Assembly: GCF_947495725.1 (NCBI RefSeq)
Contig: NZ_CANLZZ010000002.1
Span: 761,315-825,314, forward strand
Direction of reading: 5' to 3'
From: an uncultured Lutibacter sp.
GTDB lineage: Bacteria > Bacteroidota > Bacteroidia > Flavobacteriales > Flavobacteriaceae
Length of the DNA stretch: 64,000 nucleotides
Shown one piece after another: positions 17,441 through 26,841 of this stretch. The notes under the pieces are model-generated. The model made no database searches. It was given only the letters and a program-made list of their open reading frames with translations, and had not been told where the DNA came from. The first letter of the stretch is position 1. Each line of letters starts with the position of its first letter. The position numbers were made by a program, and so were the translations under genes.

Positions 17441-18418
17441 ATGATTAAAGTAGGAATAGTTGGTGGAGCAGGATATACTGCAGGGGAATTAATTAGATTA
17501 TTGGTAAATCACCCAAAAGCAGATTTAGATTTTGTATATAGTACATCAAATGCAGGAAACTATATTTATCAAGTACATCAAGATTTATTAGGTTCTATAG
17601 ATTTAAAGTTTACTGATACAATTAATAAAAATGTTGATGTGTTATTTTTGTGTTTAGGACACGGAAATTCTACAGCCTTTTTAGAAAATAATGAATTTTC
17701 TAAATCAACAAAAGTAATTGATCTAAGTAACGATTTTAGATTAAATGCTGATGCCAATTTTAAAGGGAGAAAATTTGTTTATGGAATTCCAGAATCTCAA
17801 AAAAGTGAAATTAAAGGGGCTGCAAATATTGCCAATCCAGGATGTTTTGCAACTGCAATTCAATTGGCTTTATTGCCATTAGCAAATGCTTCAAAAATTA
17901 ACGATACTGTGCACATAAATGCTACTACAGGTTCTACAGGAGCCGGAGTTTCACCTATGGCAACAACACATTTTAGCTGGAGAGATAATAATTTTTCAGT
18001 TTATAAGGCATTTACACATCAACATTTAGGAGAAATAGGAGAGAGCATAACGGAACTTCAAAATGGTTTTAATCAAGAATTATTGTTTATACCAAATAGA
18101 GGTAACTTTAGTAGAGGAATTTTTGCAAGTATATACTTGAAATTTGATGAGAGCCTTGAAAAAGCTTTTGAGTTATTTGAAGATTTTTACAAAGATGCTG
18201 CGTTTACGCATGTTTCAAAATCACCAATTCATTTAAAACAAGTTGTAAATACTAACAATTGTTTTTTACATCTTCAAAAACACGGAAATCAATTGTTAAT
18301 TACCTCGGCAATTGATAATTTATTAAAAGGAGCTTCTGGTCAGGCTATTCAAAATATGAATTTAATGTTTGGCTTTAATGAATCAGAAGGATTAAAATTA
18401 AAAGCGAATTCATTTTAG
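17441..18418 (+). CDS. argC: N-acyl-gamma-glutamyl-phosphate reductase
   Basis: ArgC reduces the N-acylglutamyl phosphate made by ArgB to the semialdehyde with NADPH. The N-terminus has the Rossmann motif GIVGGAGYTAGELIRLL. The catalytic cysteine is C135 in NPGCFATAIQ, and the downstream ATTGSTGAG stretch fits the family. At 325 residues it is a normal-length single protein not fused to ArgB. It follows argG by 2 bases and precedes proC by 105. Confidence 0.95.
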   Translation: MIKVGIVGGAGYTAGELIRLLVNHPKADLDFVYSTSNAGNYIYQVHQDLLGSIDLKFTDTINKNVDVLFLCLGHGNSTAFLENNEFSKSTKVIDLSNDFRLNADANFKGRKFVYGIPESQKSEIKGAANIANPGCFATAIQLALLPLANASKINDTVHINATTGSTGAGVSPMATTHFSWRDNNFSVYKAFTHQHLGEIGESITELQNGFNQELLFIPNRGNFSRGIFASIYLKFDESLEKAFELFEDFYKDAAFTHVSKSPIHLKQVVNTNNCFLHLQKHGNQLLITSAIDNLLKGASGQAIQNMNLMFGFNESEGLKLKANSF

Positions 18419-18523
18419 AATTCACAAAAAAAAGTAAACAAATGAACTAAGCAAATAATAATTTATATTGAATTTGAATTTTGCGAGCTCGTTTGACCAA
18501 ATTGAAAAAATAAAACCGAACAA

Positions 18524-19318
18524 ATGAAAATAGCGATTTTAGGAACAGGAAATTTAGGATATTCAATAGCAATTGGTATTTTAACTCAAGACAATTTTAA
18601 GTTTAAAAATTTGTATTTAACAAAACGAAATACATCATCTTTAGATTCTTGGTCAAAACTACCCAATGTTAAAATTTCAACAGATAATAAAAAAGCTGTT
18701 CGTTTTTCGGATGTTATTATTATTGCTGTACAGCCAAATCAACTTCGTGATGTTTTGGAAGAAATTAAAGATGTGGTTAATCCTAAAAGACATACCGTTA
18801 TTTCAGTTGTTACAGGTAGAAAAATAAATGAAATAGAAAATATTTTAGAAAAAGATATTGCTATTGTTAGAAGCATGCCAAATACAGCTATTTCGGTTGG
18901 GCAATCTATGACTTGTTTAAGTGCAAATAAGAAAGGAAGTGAGAATGTTGAATTGGCTAAAATGATATTCAATTCTTTAGGGAAAACAATGTGTATTGAA
19001 GAAAAGTTAATGCAAGCTGCCACAGTTATTTGCGCAAGTGGAATTGCTTTTTGGATGCGTTTAATTCGTGCAACAACACAAGGTGCAGTTCAATTAGGTT
19101 TTGATGCAGAAGAGGCACAAGAATTATCGATGCAAACTGCATTGGGTGCTGCAAGTTTATTAATAAAATCGGGTAATCACCCAGAAGAAGAAATTGATAA
19201 AGTTACAACTCCAAGTGGTTGCACAATTGAAGGTTTAAATGAAATGGAACATCAAGGACTAAGTTCGTCTTTAATAAAAGGTCTTGTAACATCTTTCGAA
19301 AAAATTAATCAAATTTAA
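18524..19318 (+). CDS. proC: Pyrroline-5-carboxylate reductase
   Basis: ProC reduces pyrroline-5-carboxylate to proline. The 264-residue protein opens with ILGTGNLGYSIAIGIL (Rossmann NAD(P) loop) and has VRSMPNTAISVGQSMT, the strongly conserved proC segment, and the C-terminal TTPSGCTIEGLNEME resembling the family signature. It lies inside the arginine cluster, showing that glutamate-derived proline and arginine genes are co-organised here. The 105-base gap before it holds no clear signal. Confidence 0.93.
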   Translation: MKIAILGTGNLGYSIAIGILTQDNFKFKNLYLTKRNTSSLDSWSKLPNVKISTDNKKAVRFSDVIIIAVQPNQLRDVLEEIKDVVNPKRHTVISVVTGRKINEIENILEKDIAIVRSMPNTAISVGQSMTCLSANKKGSENVELAKMIFNSLGKTMCIEEKLMQAATVICASGIAFWMRLIRATTQGAVQLGFDAEEAQELSMQTALGAASLLIKSGNHPEEEIDKVTTPSGCTIEGLNEMEHQGLSSSLIKGLVTSFEKINQI

Positions 19319-19328
19319 AATTATTGTT

Positions 19329-20453
19329 ATGGAATTATTTGATGTTTACCCGTTGTATAATGTAACACCTGTAAAAGCAGAAGGTGCTTATGTATGGGAT
19401 GAAAATAACAGAAAATATTTGGATTTATATGGTGGTCATGGAGTAATTTCAGTTGGCCATACACACCCAAAGTATGTAAATGATATTACTAGCCAATTAA
19501 ATAATTTAGGATTTTATTCTAATTCAATTCAAAACCCATTACAAAAAGAGTTGGCTAATAAATTAGGGAAGTTATCTAATTGTGAAAATTATAATTTGTT
19601 TTTATGTAATTCTGGAGCAGAGGCAAATGAAAATGCCTTAAAATTAGCTTCTTTTAAAACAGGTAAAAGTAGAATTATTTCTTTTAATAATTCTTTTCAC
19701 GGAAGAACTTCGGCTGCAGTTGCGGCAACTGATAATAAAAATATAAATGCACCAATTAATTTACAGCAAGAAGTTACATTTTTACCTTTAAATAATATTA
19801 AATTGGTAATTCACGAAATTGGAAAGGGAGATGTTGCTGCAGTTATTATTGAAGGAATTCAAGGTGTTGGAGGGTTGGATGAAGGTACTACCGAGTTTTT
19901 TCAAGAAGTTGAAAAATTTTGCAAAAAACATGGAGTATTTCTAATTTTAGATGAAATTCAGTCTGGTTATGGAAGAAGCGGAAAGTTTTTTGCGTTTCAA
20001 CATCATATTATTAAACCAGATATTATTACAACGGCAAAAGGAATGGGAAATGGATTTCCAATTGGAGGTGTTTTAATTTTGGATAAACATGAGGCTAAAT
20101 ATGGAATGTTAGGTACTACATTTGGAGGGAATCATTTGGCTTGTGCAGCAGCAATTTCAGTATTAGATATTATCAAAGAGGAAGAATTAATAGAGAATGT
20201 TAATAAAACTTCAGCATACCTTTTAGAGCAAATTAAAACCATTTCGCAAGTAAAAAAAGTGAAAGGAAAAGGTTTAATGTTAGGTGTTGAATTCGATTTT
20301 GAAGTTGGAGAGTTACGTAAAAAACTAATTTTTGAAAAACAGATTTTTACAGGTGGATCAATGAATAAGAATCTGCTAAGAATATTACCTCCTTTAACAA
20401 TGAATACAGATCAAGTAGATGTTTTTATAAATGCATTACAAGAAGTTTTATAA
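19329..20453 (+). CDS. argD: N-acylornithine aminotransferase
   Basis: A class-III PLP aminotransferase that converts the N-acylglutamate semialdehyde to N-acylornithine using glutamate. Visible motifs are CNSGAEANENALKLA (about 93-107), HGRTSA, ILDEIQSGYGRSGKFFA with PLP-contacting D208, and the lysine K237 in TTAKGMGNGFPIGG. The 374 residues are full length. Its stop overlaps the proA start by one base (TAATG). Given the transcarbamylase specificity next door, the natural substrate may be the succinyl form. Confidence 0.94.
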   Translation: MELFDVYPLYNVTPVKAEGAYVWDENNRKYLDLYGGHGVISVGHTHPKYVNDITSQLNNLGFYSNSIQNPLQKELANKLGKLSNCENYNLFLCNSGAEANENALKLASFKTGKSRIISFNNSFHGRTSAAVAATDNKNINAPINLQQEVTFLPLNNIKLVIHEIGKGDVAAVIIEGIQGVGGLDEGTTEFFQEVEKFCKKHGVFLILDEIQSGYGRSGKFFAFQHHIIKPDIITTAKGMGNGFPIGGVLILDKHEAKYGMLGTTFGGNHLACAAAISVLDIIKEEELIENVNKTSAYLLEQIKTISQVKKVKGKGLMLGVEFDFEVGELRKKLIFEKQIFTGGSMNKNLLRILPPLTMNTDQVDVFINALQEVL

Positions 20454-21649
20454 TGAATGCACTATTAACAACTCAACAAAAAAATGATGTTTTGAGCACA
20501 ATGGCTCAATTAATCAATTCAGAACAAGCGTCAATAGTTTCAGCCAATACTCTAGATGTAGAAGGTTACAATGGAGATGATTTGGCAATGGAAAAAAGGC
20601 TAAAAGTTGATGATGCTAAAATTGCAGGGATGATTTTATCATTAAAACAATTAGTAGCAGATTCTGAGCCAATTGGTAAAGAGTTATTTAACTTTATTCA
20701 CGAAAACGGTATTAAAATAGTTAATAAAACAGCTCCTTTTGGAACCGTTTTAATTATATACGAATCTAGGCCAGATGTTACTGTTGAAGCTGCAGGTATT
20801 GCTTTTAAATCTGGTAATAAAATTTTATTAAAAGGAGGGAAGGAGTCGTTAAATTCGAACTTAAAAATTGTGGAATTATGGCACAAAGCTTTAAAGCAAC
20901 ACAATATTTCTACAGATTGGGTAGAGTATCTAAATTACGATAGGGTTAAAACACAAGAATTTCTTGAAAATCCTACGCAACAATTAGATTTAATTGTTCC
21001 ACGTGGTGGAGAAAAATTGATTGAATTTGTTAAGAAAAATGCTAAATGTCCTGTAATTGTAAGTGGGAGAGGAAACAACTTTGTGTATGTAGATTCTGAA
21101 GCAGATATTGATATGGCGTTGAATATTATCAATAACGGGAAAACATCAAATATATCTGTTTGTAATGCAGTAGATAAAGTGTTAATTAATTCAAATTTGG
21201 AAAACAAAGATCAATTTATAAAAGCATTGGTTGATAAATTGTTAAAGTCTAATGTTGAGATTTTTGGTGATGCTGTTTTATCGAAATTTGATAATATTTC
21301 AGCTTATGAAAATGAATCAATTTGGTATCAAGAGTTTTTAGATTATAAGATTGTTATTGGTAGTGTGGATTCCACTGAAGAGGCAATTTCTAAATCAAAC
21401 AAGTATAGTGGAGGACATTCTGCAGTTATTATTACAAAAAATGATGAAACAGCAGAAACCTTTATGGAAAATACGGATTGTGCTGCAGTATATCAAAACG
21501 CATCTTCTAGATTCACCGATGGTGGTCAGTTTGGATTAGGAGGAGAGTTGGCAATTAGTACAGATAAATTACATCATAGAGGTCCAATGGGCTTACATCA
21601 TTTGGTTACTAATAAATGGTACGTAAAAGGAAATGGGCAAATTAGATAA
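20453..21649 (+). CDS. proA: Gamma-glutamyl phosphate reductase
   Basis: ProA reduces glutamyl-5-phosphate to the semialdehyde that cyclises to pyrroline-5-carboxylate. The aldehyde dehydrogenase-like fold is seen in PFGTVLIIYESRPDVTVEAAG and LKGGKESLNSN. The likely catalytic cysteine is in SNISVCNAVDKVLI, and the C-terminus has SSRFTDGGQFGLGGELAIST. The 398 residues are standard. It overlaps argD by 1 base and proB by 17, tightly coupled in the order proA-proB, the reverse of E. coli. Confidence 0.95.
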   Translation: MNALLTTQQKNDVLSTMAQLINSEQASIVSANTLDVEGYNGDDLAMEKRLKVDDAKIAGMILSLKQLVADSEPIGKELFNFIHENGIKIVNKTAPFGTVLIIYESRPDVTVEAAGIAFKSGNKILLKGGKESLNSNLKIVELWHKALKQHNISTDWVEYLNYDRVKTQEFLENPTQQLDLIVPRGGEKLIEFVKKNAKCPVIVSGRGNNFVYVDSEADIDMALNIINNGKTSNISVCNAVDKVLINSNLENKDQFIKALVDKLLKSNVEIFGDAVLSKFDNISAYENESIWYQEFLDYKIVIGSVDSTEEAISKSNKYSGGHSAVIITKNDETAETFMENTDCAAVYQNASSRFTDGGQFGLGGELAISTDKLHHRGPMGLHHLVTNKWYVKGNGQIR

Positions 21650-22412
21650 AAAAAGAATTTTATTAAAAATTGGTTCTAATGTTTTAACAAAAGAAACCAA
21701 TCAAATTTCTAGAGGTAAACTTGAGGATATTGCACGTCAAATAGCTCAATTAAAAGATAAATACGAATTTGTTATCGTAAGTTCGGGTGCAATAGCTGTA
21801 GCTAAACAATTTGTTGAGCTAGAAAGCAATGGTAAACTAATTAATGTTAAACAAGCTTTGGCATCAATAGGTCAACCGCATTTAATGCGAATTTTTCATG
21901 AGAATTTTTGGGAGCTTGGCTTGTTTACTTCTCAATGTTTATTGTCGTATTCCGATTTCAAAAAAGAAAAATCTAGAACCAATATTAAAAACACTATAAA
22001 TGTGTTGGTTGAAAATAATTACATACCCATTATTAATGAAAATGATACTGTTGCAACAGATGAAATTAAGTTTGGAGATAATGATAAATTATCGGCATTA
22101 ACAGCTTCATTATTAAATGTCGATTTGTTAATTATTGCAACAAATACAAACGGTATTTATACCAAAGCTTCAATAGAGGCTGACAAATTAAAAACTATAA
22201 AAGAAACTTCGGAAATTGAACCATTAAAAAATCAAATAAATAGTAATTCAATATCTAAGCATGGTACAGGTGGTATGGCTACAAAAATTGCTGCTGCCGA
22301 AATTGCTCAAAATGCAAAAATAGAAACTTGGATTGTTAATGGGTTAAAAGATAATTTTATTATTGATGCAATTAATAATACTTCGGAGTTTACTAAAATA
22401 ATTACAAAATAA
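21633..22412 (+). CDS. proB: Glutamate 5-kinase without PUA domain
   Basis: ProB phosphorylates glutamate, the first proline step. The amino-acid-kinase fold is visible in RILLKIGSNVL, VIVSSGAIAVAKQ, NENDTVATDEIKFGDNDKLSALTA and KHGTGGMATKIAAAEIA. At 259 residues it ends where the kinase domain ends and lacks the C-terminal PUA domain of the 367-residue E. coli enzyme. The ATG at 21633 lies inside proA and gives a 17-base overlap. argF' begins 1 base after its stop. Confidence 0.93.
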   Translation: MGKLDKKRILLKIGSNVLTKETNQISRGKLEDIARQIAQLKDKYEFVIVSSGAIAVAKQFVELESNGKLINVKQALASIGQPHLMRIFHENFWELGLFTSQCLLSYSDFKKEKSRTNIKNTINVLVENNYIPIINENDTVATDEIKFGDNDKLSALTASLLNVDLLIIATNTNGIYTKASIEADKLKTIKETSEIEPLKNQINSNSISKHGTGGMATKIAAAEIAQNAKIETWIVNGLKDNFIIDAINNTSEFTKIITK

Positions 22413-22413
22413 A

Positions 22414-23361
22414 ATGAATCATTATTTAAGTATTAACGATTTAGATAATTTGCAAAACACAGTGCAAGAGGCTATTGAGTTAAAAAAACAACCATTAAAG
22501 TTTGAAAGTTTAGGGAAAGATAAAACAATATGTTTATTGTTCTTTAACAACAGTTTACGTACCCGTTTGAGCACTCAAAAGGCAGCTCAAAATTTAGGTA
22601 TGAATCCGATTGTTATGAATTTCGGAGCAGAAGGGTGGCAGTTGGAATATGAAGATGGTGTTATAATGAATGAAAATAAATCGGAACACGTAAAAGAAGC
22701 CGCTGAGGTAATTGCACAGTATTGCGATATTGTTGCAATAAGAGCTTTTGCAAGTTTAACAGATAAAGAAAAAGATTTAGCAGAGGTTGTATTAAACAAC
22801 TTTGAAAAATACGCAGGCATTCCTGTGGTGAATATGGAAAGTGCTGTTGGTCACCCTTTACAAGCTTTAGCAGATGCTATTACGTTAGAGGAAAACAAAG
22901 TTAATCATAAGCCAAAAGTAGTATTAAGTTGGGCACCGCATCCAAAAGCATTACCACATGCGGTTGCAAATTCTTTTGTTGAAATGATGCAATTACAAGA
23001 TGCTGATTTTGTTATTACACATCCTGAAGGCTATGAGTTAGATCCAGAAATAACAAAAGATTCAACTATTGAATATGACCAGAAGAAAGCTTTTGAAAAT
23101 GCAGATTTCGTATATGTAAAAAATTGGAGCAGTTTTAAAGAATATGGTAAAGTTGTAAATACCGACTCTAATTGGATGATAACCGGTGATAAAATGAGGG
23201 CAACAAACAATGGTAAATTTATGCATTGTTTACCAGTAAGACGAAATGTTGTAGTTGCGGATGAAGTTATCGATTCTGAAAATTCAATTGTAATTGAACA
23301 AGCAAATAATAGAACATATTCTGCTCAAATAGTTTTGAAAAAAATATTGGAGAATATGTAA
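22414..23361 (+). CDS. N-acylornithine carbamoyltransferase, probably N-succinyl-specific
   Basis: This is a transcarbamylase that makes N-acylcitrulline from N-acylornithine and carbamoyl phosphate. The carbamoyl phosphate loop reads FNNSLRTRLS (44-53), with the leucine-containing variant seen in Bacteroides fragilis SOTCase instead of STRTR of classical OTCase. HPLQALAD and HCLPVRR complete the site. In the family, a single residue separates acetyl (Glu92) from succinyl (Pro90) specificity. Here the aligned residue is Ser90 in NENKSEHV, and I recall Ser being among the substitutions that favour succinylornithine. The 315 residues are typical. Confidence 0.88.
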   Translation: MNHYLSINDLDNLQNTVQEAIELKKQPLKFESLGKDKTICLLFFNNSLRTRLSTQKAAQNLGMNPIVMNFGAEGWQLEYEDGVIMNENKSEHVKEAAEVIAQYCDIVAIRAFASLTDKEKDLAEVVLNNFEKYAGIPVVNMESAVGHPLQALADAITLEENKVNHKPKVVLSWAPHPKALPHAVANSFVEMMQLQDADFVITHPEGYELDPEITKDSTIEYDQKKAFENADFVYVKNWSSFKEYGKVVNTDSNWMITGDKMRATNNGKFMHCLPVRRNVVVADEVIDSENSIVIEQANNRTYSAQIVLKKILENM

Positions 23362-23371
23362 TTATAGTAAT

Positions 23372-23451
23372 TGTCATTCTGAATGAAGAGATCGCCAAAT
23401 GAAGAATCTCATATCATTATTTGAGATATTTCACCTTAGCTCAATATGACA
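23372..23451. repeat. Palindromic intergenic repeat, copy 1
   Basis: An 80-base element starting TGTCATTCTGAATGAA and ending CTCAATATGACA, with near-complementary ends and an internal AATCTC/GAGATAT arm that could form a long hairpin. It fills the argF'-argB gap. The same sequence recurs at 25366 and, in part, at 26842. Confidence 0.8.
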
Positions 23452-23470
23452 TAAAGAACAAATTTAAACA

Positions 23471-24253
23471 ATGACTAAACAAACACTACAAATTATAAAA
23501 ATAGGAGGTAATGTAATTAACAATGAAGAAGCATTATTTTCTTTTTTAAAGGATTTTTCAGAATTGAAGGGACCTAAAATTTTAGTTCATGGTGGAGGTA
23601 AAAAGGCCACTGAAGTTTCCTCTGCAATGGGTTTACAACCTAAAATGATAAACGGTAGGAGAGTAACAGATGAAGCAACAGTTGAAGTAGTAACAATGGT
23701 ATATGCTGGTTTATTAAATAAGAAAATAACAGCAAAGTTGCAAGGTTTTGGGTGCAATGCAATGGGACTTTCAGGCACCGATGCCAACTGTATTTTGGCA
23801 CATAAACGTATTGTAAAAGATATCGATTATGGTTTTGCGGGTGATGTTGATGCCGTTAATTCGGAAATTATAAATGTGCTATTACAAAATAATGTAACAC
23901 CAGTTTTTTGTGCAATTACTCATGATAAAAAGGGGCAATTATTAAATACAAATGCAGATACAATAGCTTCTGAAGTATCAATAGGTATGAGTTCAATGTA
24001 TAATACAGAATTAAATTTTGTGTTTGAATTAAAGGGTGTTTTAGAAAACATTGAAGATAAAGATTCTGTTATTAAAGAAATTAATTCTGAAAAATATGAA
24101 GAGTTAGTAGCTCGTGGAATTATTGCAGACGGAATGCTTCCAAAAATGCATAATTGTTTTAATTCATTAAAAAAAGGAGTAAGTAAAGTGAAAATTGGAG
24201 ATGCTTCTTTAATAAAAAATTCAACAAAATTATATACAACATTAACAATATAA
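23471..24253 (+). CDS. argB: N-acylglutamate kinase
   Basis: ArgB phosphorylates N-acylglutamate, the second acyl-route step. It is an amino-acid kinase with QIIKIGGNVINN at the N-terminus, VHGGGKKATEVS, GRRVTDEATVEVVTMVYAG and NTNADTIASEVSI. The 260 residues are within family range. The kinase may accept N-succinylglutamate, as suggested for other Bacteroidota, but this cannot be read directly. It is separated from argF' by a repeat element and from argE by 51 bases. Confidence 0.93.
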   Translation: MTKQTLQIIKIGGNVINNEEALFSFLKDFSELKGPKILVHGGGKKATEVSSAMGLQPKMINGRRVTDEATVEVVTMVYAGLLNKKITAKLQGFGCNAMGLSGTDANCILAHKRIVKDIDYGFAGDVDAVNSEIINVLLQNNVTPVFCAITHDKKGQLLNTNADTIASEVSIGMSSMYNTELNFVFELKGVLENIEDKDSVIKEINSEKYEELVARGIIADGMLPKMHNCFNSLKKGVSKVKIGDASLIKNSTKLYTTLTI

Positions 24254-24304
24254 AACTTCGTTAAGTTAATATAGACGAAAATTTAAAGTAATTAACAATT
24301 AAAA

Positions 24305-25363
24305 ATGATTGATCAATTAACAAAACAGGCTATTGAATTACTTAAAAAGTTGATTTCAAAGCAATCTTTTTCTGGAGAAGAAAATGAAACTGCATTATTG
24401 ATTATGCAATGGTTTTCGCATCATGACATTAAGTTTGAAAGTGAAAAACACAATGTTTGGGCAATTAATAAATACTTCGACCCTTCTAAAAAAACAATAT
24501 TACTAAATTCACATCACGATACGGTAAAACCAAATAAAGGGTATACGCGTGATCCTTTAAAAGCGGAAGTTTTAGATGGTAAGTTATATGGATTAGGAAG
24601 TAATGATGCCGGAGGATGTTTGGTTTCGTTGCTAGCAACCTTTACCTATTTTTATAATAGAGAAGATTTAAAATACAATTTTTTAATGGTTGCTTCAGCT
24701 GAAGAAGAAAATACGGGACCAAATGGATTACATAGTATTATACCCATATTGCCAGAAATTGATTTTGCTATTGTGGGCGAACCTACTTTAATGAATTTGG
24801 CTATCGCCGAAAAAGGTTTAATGGTACTAAATTGCGAAGCAAAAGGAACTTCGGGGCACGCAGCTCACGGTAATGCAGATAACGCCATTTATAACGCTAT
24901 AGAAGATATTAATTGGTTTAAAACCTATGAATTTCCTAAAGTATCTGAAACACTTGGTAAAGTAAGAATGACAGTTACTCAAATAGAAGCAGGAAGTCAA
25001 CACAACGTAATACCATCGAGCTGTAAATTTGTGGTAGATGTAAGAGTTACTGATGCATATAGCAACCAAGAGGTGTTTGAAATTGTTGAATCTAAGGTTA
25101 AATCAGAAGTTTGCCCAAGATCACAACGCTTAAACTCTTCGTCAATTCCAAAAGACCATCCAATTGTGTTGGCAGGCGTTAAATTAGGTAGAGAAACATA
25201 TGGATCGCCAACCATTTCAGATCAAGCAATATTAACGTGTCCTTCATTAAAATTGGGGCCAGGAGAAAGTTTACGTTCGCATACGGCAGATGAGTTTATC
25301 TATGTTAGAGAAATTGAAGAAGGTGTGGATTTATATATTAAAATATTAGAAGAAATAGTATAA
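24305..25363 (+). CDS. argE: N-acylcitrulline/N-acylornithine deacylase (M20 family)
   Basis: A zinc hydrolase of the ArgE/DapE (M20) family that would remove the acyl group from N-acylcitrulline. Zinc ligands and catalytic residues are visible: H70 and D72 in NSHHDTV, D101 in GSNDAGG, and the Glu pair at about 133-134 in ASAEEENTGP. VGEPT and the dimerisation insert follow. At 352 residues it is slightly shorter than E. coli ArgE. Its presence with no argJ implies a linear, deacylating pathway. The argE-argH gap carries repeat copy 2. Confidence 0.9.
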   Translation: MIDQLTKQAIELLKKLISKQSFSGEENETALLIMQWFSHHDIKFESEKHNVWAINKYFDPSKKTILLNSHHDTVKPNKGYTRDPLKAEVLDGKLYGLGSNDAGGCLVSLLATFTYFYNREDLKYNFLMVASAEEENTGPNGLHSIIPILPEIDFAIVGEPTLMNLAIAEKGLMVLNCEAKGTSGHAAHGNADNAIYNAIEDINWFKTYEFPKVSETLGKVRMTVTQIEAGSQHNVIPSSCKFVVDVRVTDAYSNQEVFEIVESKVKSEVCPRSQRLNSSSIPKDHPIVLAGVKLGRETYGSPTISDQAILTCPSLKLGPGESLRSHTADEFIYVREIEEGVDLYIKILEEIV

Positions 25364-25365
25364 TA

Positions 25366-25438
25366 ATTGTTATTCTGAATGAAATGAATAATCTCCTCGG
25401 TTTGAGTGAGATATTTCACAATTGCTCAATATGACAAT
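25366..25438. repeat. Palindromic intergenic repeat, copy 2
   Basis: A 73-base element beginning ATTGTTATTCTGAATGAA and ending CTCAATATGACAAT. Its ends are inverted repeats with one mismatch over 8 bases. It shares TTCTGAATGAA, GAGATATTTCAC and CTCAATATGACA with copy 1. It sits between argE and argH. Confidence 0.8.
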
Positions 25439-25478
25439 CAATAAAAACTAAACACAACAACTTAATACAATAATAATT

Positions 25479-26756
25479 ATGAAACTTTGGGATAAGGGAT
25501 TTTCAACCGATAAAAAAATAGATATTTTTACAGTTGGTAATGATAGGGAGTTAGATTTAATTTTGGCAAAGTATGATGTAATTGGAAATTTGGCTCATGC
25601 TAAAATGCTCCATAAAATAGGATTGCTTTCAAAGGAAGAAATTAATGCTTTGGAAGTTGAATTGAATGCAATTTTAAAAACTATTGAAGCTGGAGAGTTT
25701 ACTATTGAAGATTCGTTTGAAGACGTGCACTCAAAAGTTGAGTTTATGCTAACTGAAAAGTTAGGTGATACCGGTAAAAAAATTCATACAGCACGTTCTA
25801 GAAACGACCAAGTTTTAGTTGATGTTCATTTGTATTTAAAAGATGCTTTAACTGAAATTAATGATGGTGTTGATGAATTATTTGATTTGTTAATTAAGTT
25901 AGCAGAACAATATAAAAATGTGCTATTACCGGGTTATACGCATTTACAAGTAGCAATGCCATCATCTTTTGGAATGTGGTTTTCAGCTTATGCAGAAACG
26001 TTGATTGATGATATTTACTTTTTAAAAGCGGCTTACAAAGTAGCAGATCAAAATCCGTTAGGTTCAGCTGCAGGTTATGGAAGTTCTTTTCCTATTGATA
26101 GAGATGAAACTACTAAATTATTAAATTTTGAAACATTGAAATTTAACTCGGTTGCGGCTCAAATGGGACGTGGGAAATTAGAAAAATCAGTTTCATTTGG
26201 TTTGAGTTCTGTTGCTGCTACGTTAGCAAAAATGAGTATGGATATTTGTTTGTATATGAGTCAGAATTTTAATTTCATTTCTTTTCCAGATGAATTAACA
26301 ACTGGTTCTAGTATTATGCCACATAAAAAGAATCCAGATGTTTTTGAATTGATTCGAGGAAAGTGTAATAAACTTCAAGCCTTACCGATGGAATTTACAA
26401 TGATTACCAATAATTTACCTAGTGGTTATCACAGAGATTTACAATTGTTAAAAGAGGGTTTAATTCCTTCATTTTCAACATTAAAAGCTTGTTTAGAAAT
26501 GTTAACCTATTCGTTAAAAAATATTAAAGTTAGGGAAGATATTGTTGAAGAAGATAAATACTTGTATTTGTTTAGCGTTGAGGTAGTAAATGAACTAGTG
26601 CAAAACGGAACACCGTTTAGAGATGCTTATAAAATTGTTGGTAAAGATATTAACGATGGTAAATTTAATCCAGATAAAAAAGTAAAACATACGCATAAAG
26701 GAAGTGTAGGGAACTTATGTTTGGATGAAATTGTTGCCAAGAAAAATAAAGCATAA
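25479..26756 (+). CDS. argH: Argininosuccinate lyase
   Basis: ArgH cleaves argininosuccinate to arginine and fumarate, the last step. The 425-residue protein belongs to the fumarase/aspartase superfamily: SRNDQVLVDVHLYL, H155 in GYTHLQVAMPSS, and the signature loop GSSIMPHKKNPD at 276-287 with the catalytic serine. It is somewhat shorter than the usual ~450-460, as the C-terminal helix is brief. It closes the arginine cluster, followed at once by a strong terminator. Confidence 0.95.
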   Translation: MKLWDKGFSTDKKIDIFTVGNDRELDLILAKYDVIGNLAHAKMLHKIGLLSKEEINALEVELNAILKTIEAGEFTIEDSFEDVHSKVEFMLTEKLGDTGKKIHTARSRNDQVLVDVHLYLKDALTEINDGVDELFDLLIKLAEQYKNVLLPGYTHLQVAMPSSFGMWFSAYAETLIDDIYFLKAAYKVADQNPLGSAAGYGSSFPIDRDETTKLLNFETLKFNSVAAQMGRGKLEKSVSFGLSSVAATLAKMSMDICLYMSQNFNFISFPDELTTGSSIMPHKKNPDVFELIRGKCNKLQALPMEFTMITNNLPSGYHRDLQLLKEGLIPSFSTLKACLEMLTYSLKNIKVREDIVEEDKYLYLFSVEVVNELVQNGTPFRDAYKIVGKDINDGKFNPDKKVKHTHKGSVGNLCLDEIVAKKNKA

Positions 26757-26760
26757 ACAA

Positions 26761-26791
26761 AAAAGAGCCTAATTTAATTAGGCTCTTTTTT
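26761..26791 (+). terminator. Intrinsic terminator of the arg cluster
   Basis: AAAAGAGCCTAAT/ATTAGGCTCTTTT is a perfect 13-bp stem with a 3-base loop and T-run, starting 5 bases after the argH stop. Because A-rich and T-rich flanks mirror each other, it could also work from the minus strand. Confidence 0.93.
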
Positions 26792-26841
26792 GTTTATTAA
26801 TCAACTTTGAATAAATTTAAGTTGACGTAATTATTAATTTT

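Noticed and set aside
20935-21207. Minus-strand 90-codon ORF opposite proA
   Set aside because: It is a shadow of proA with no recognisable domain or initiation context.
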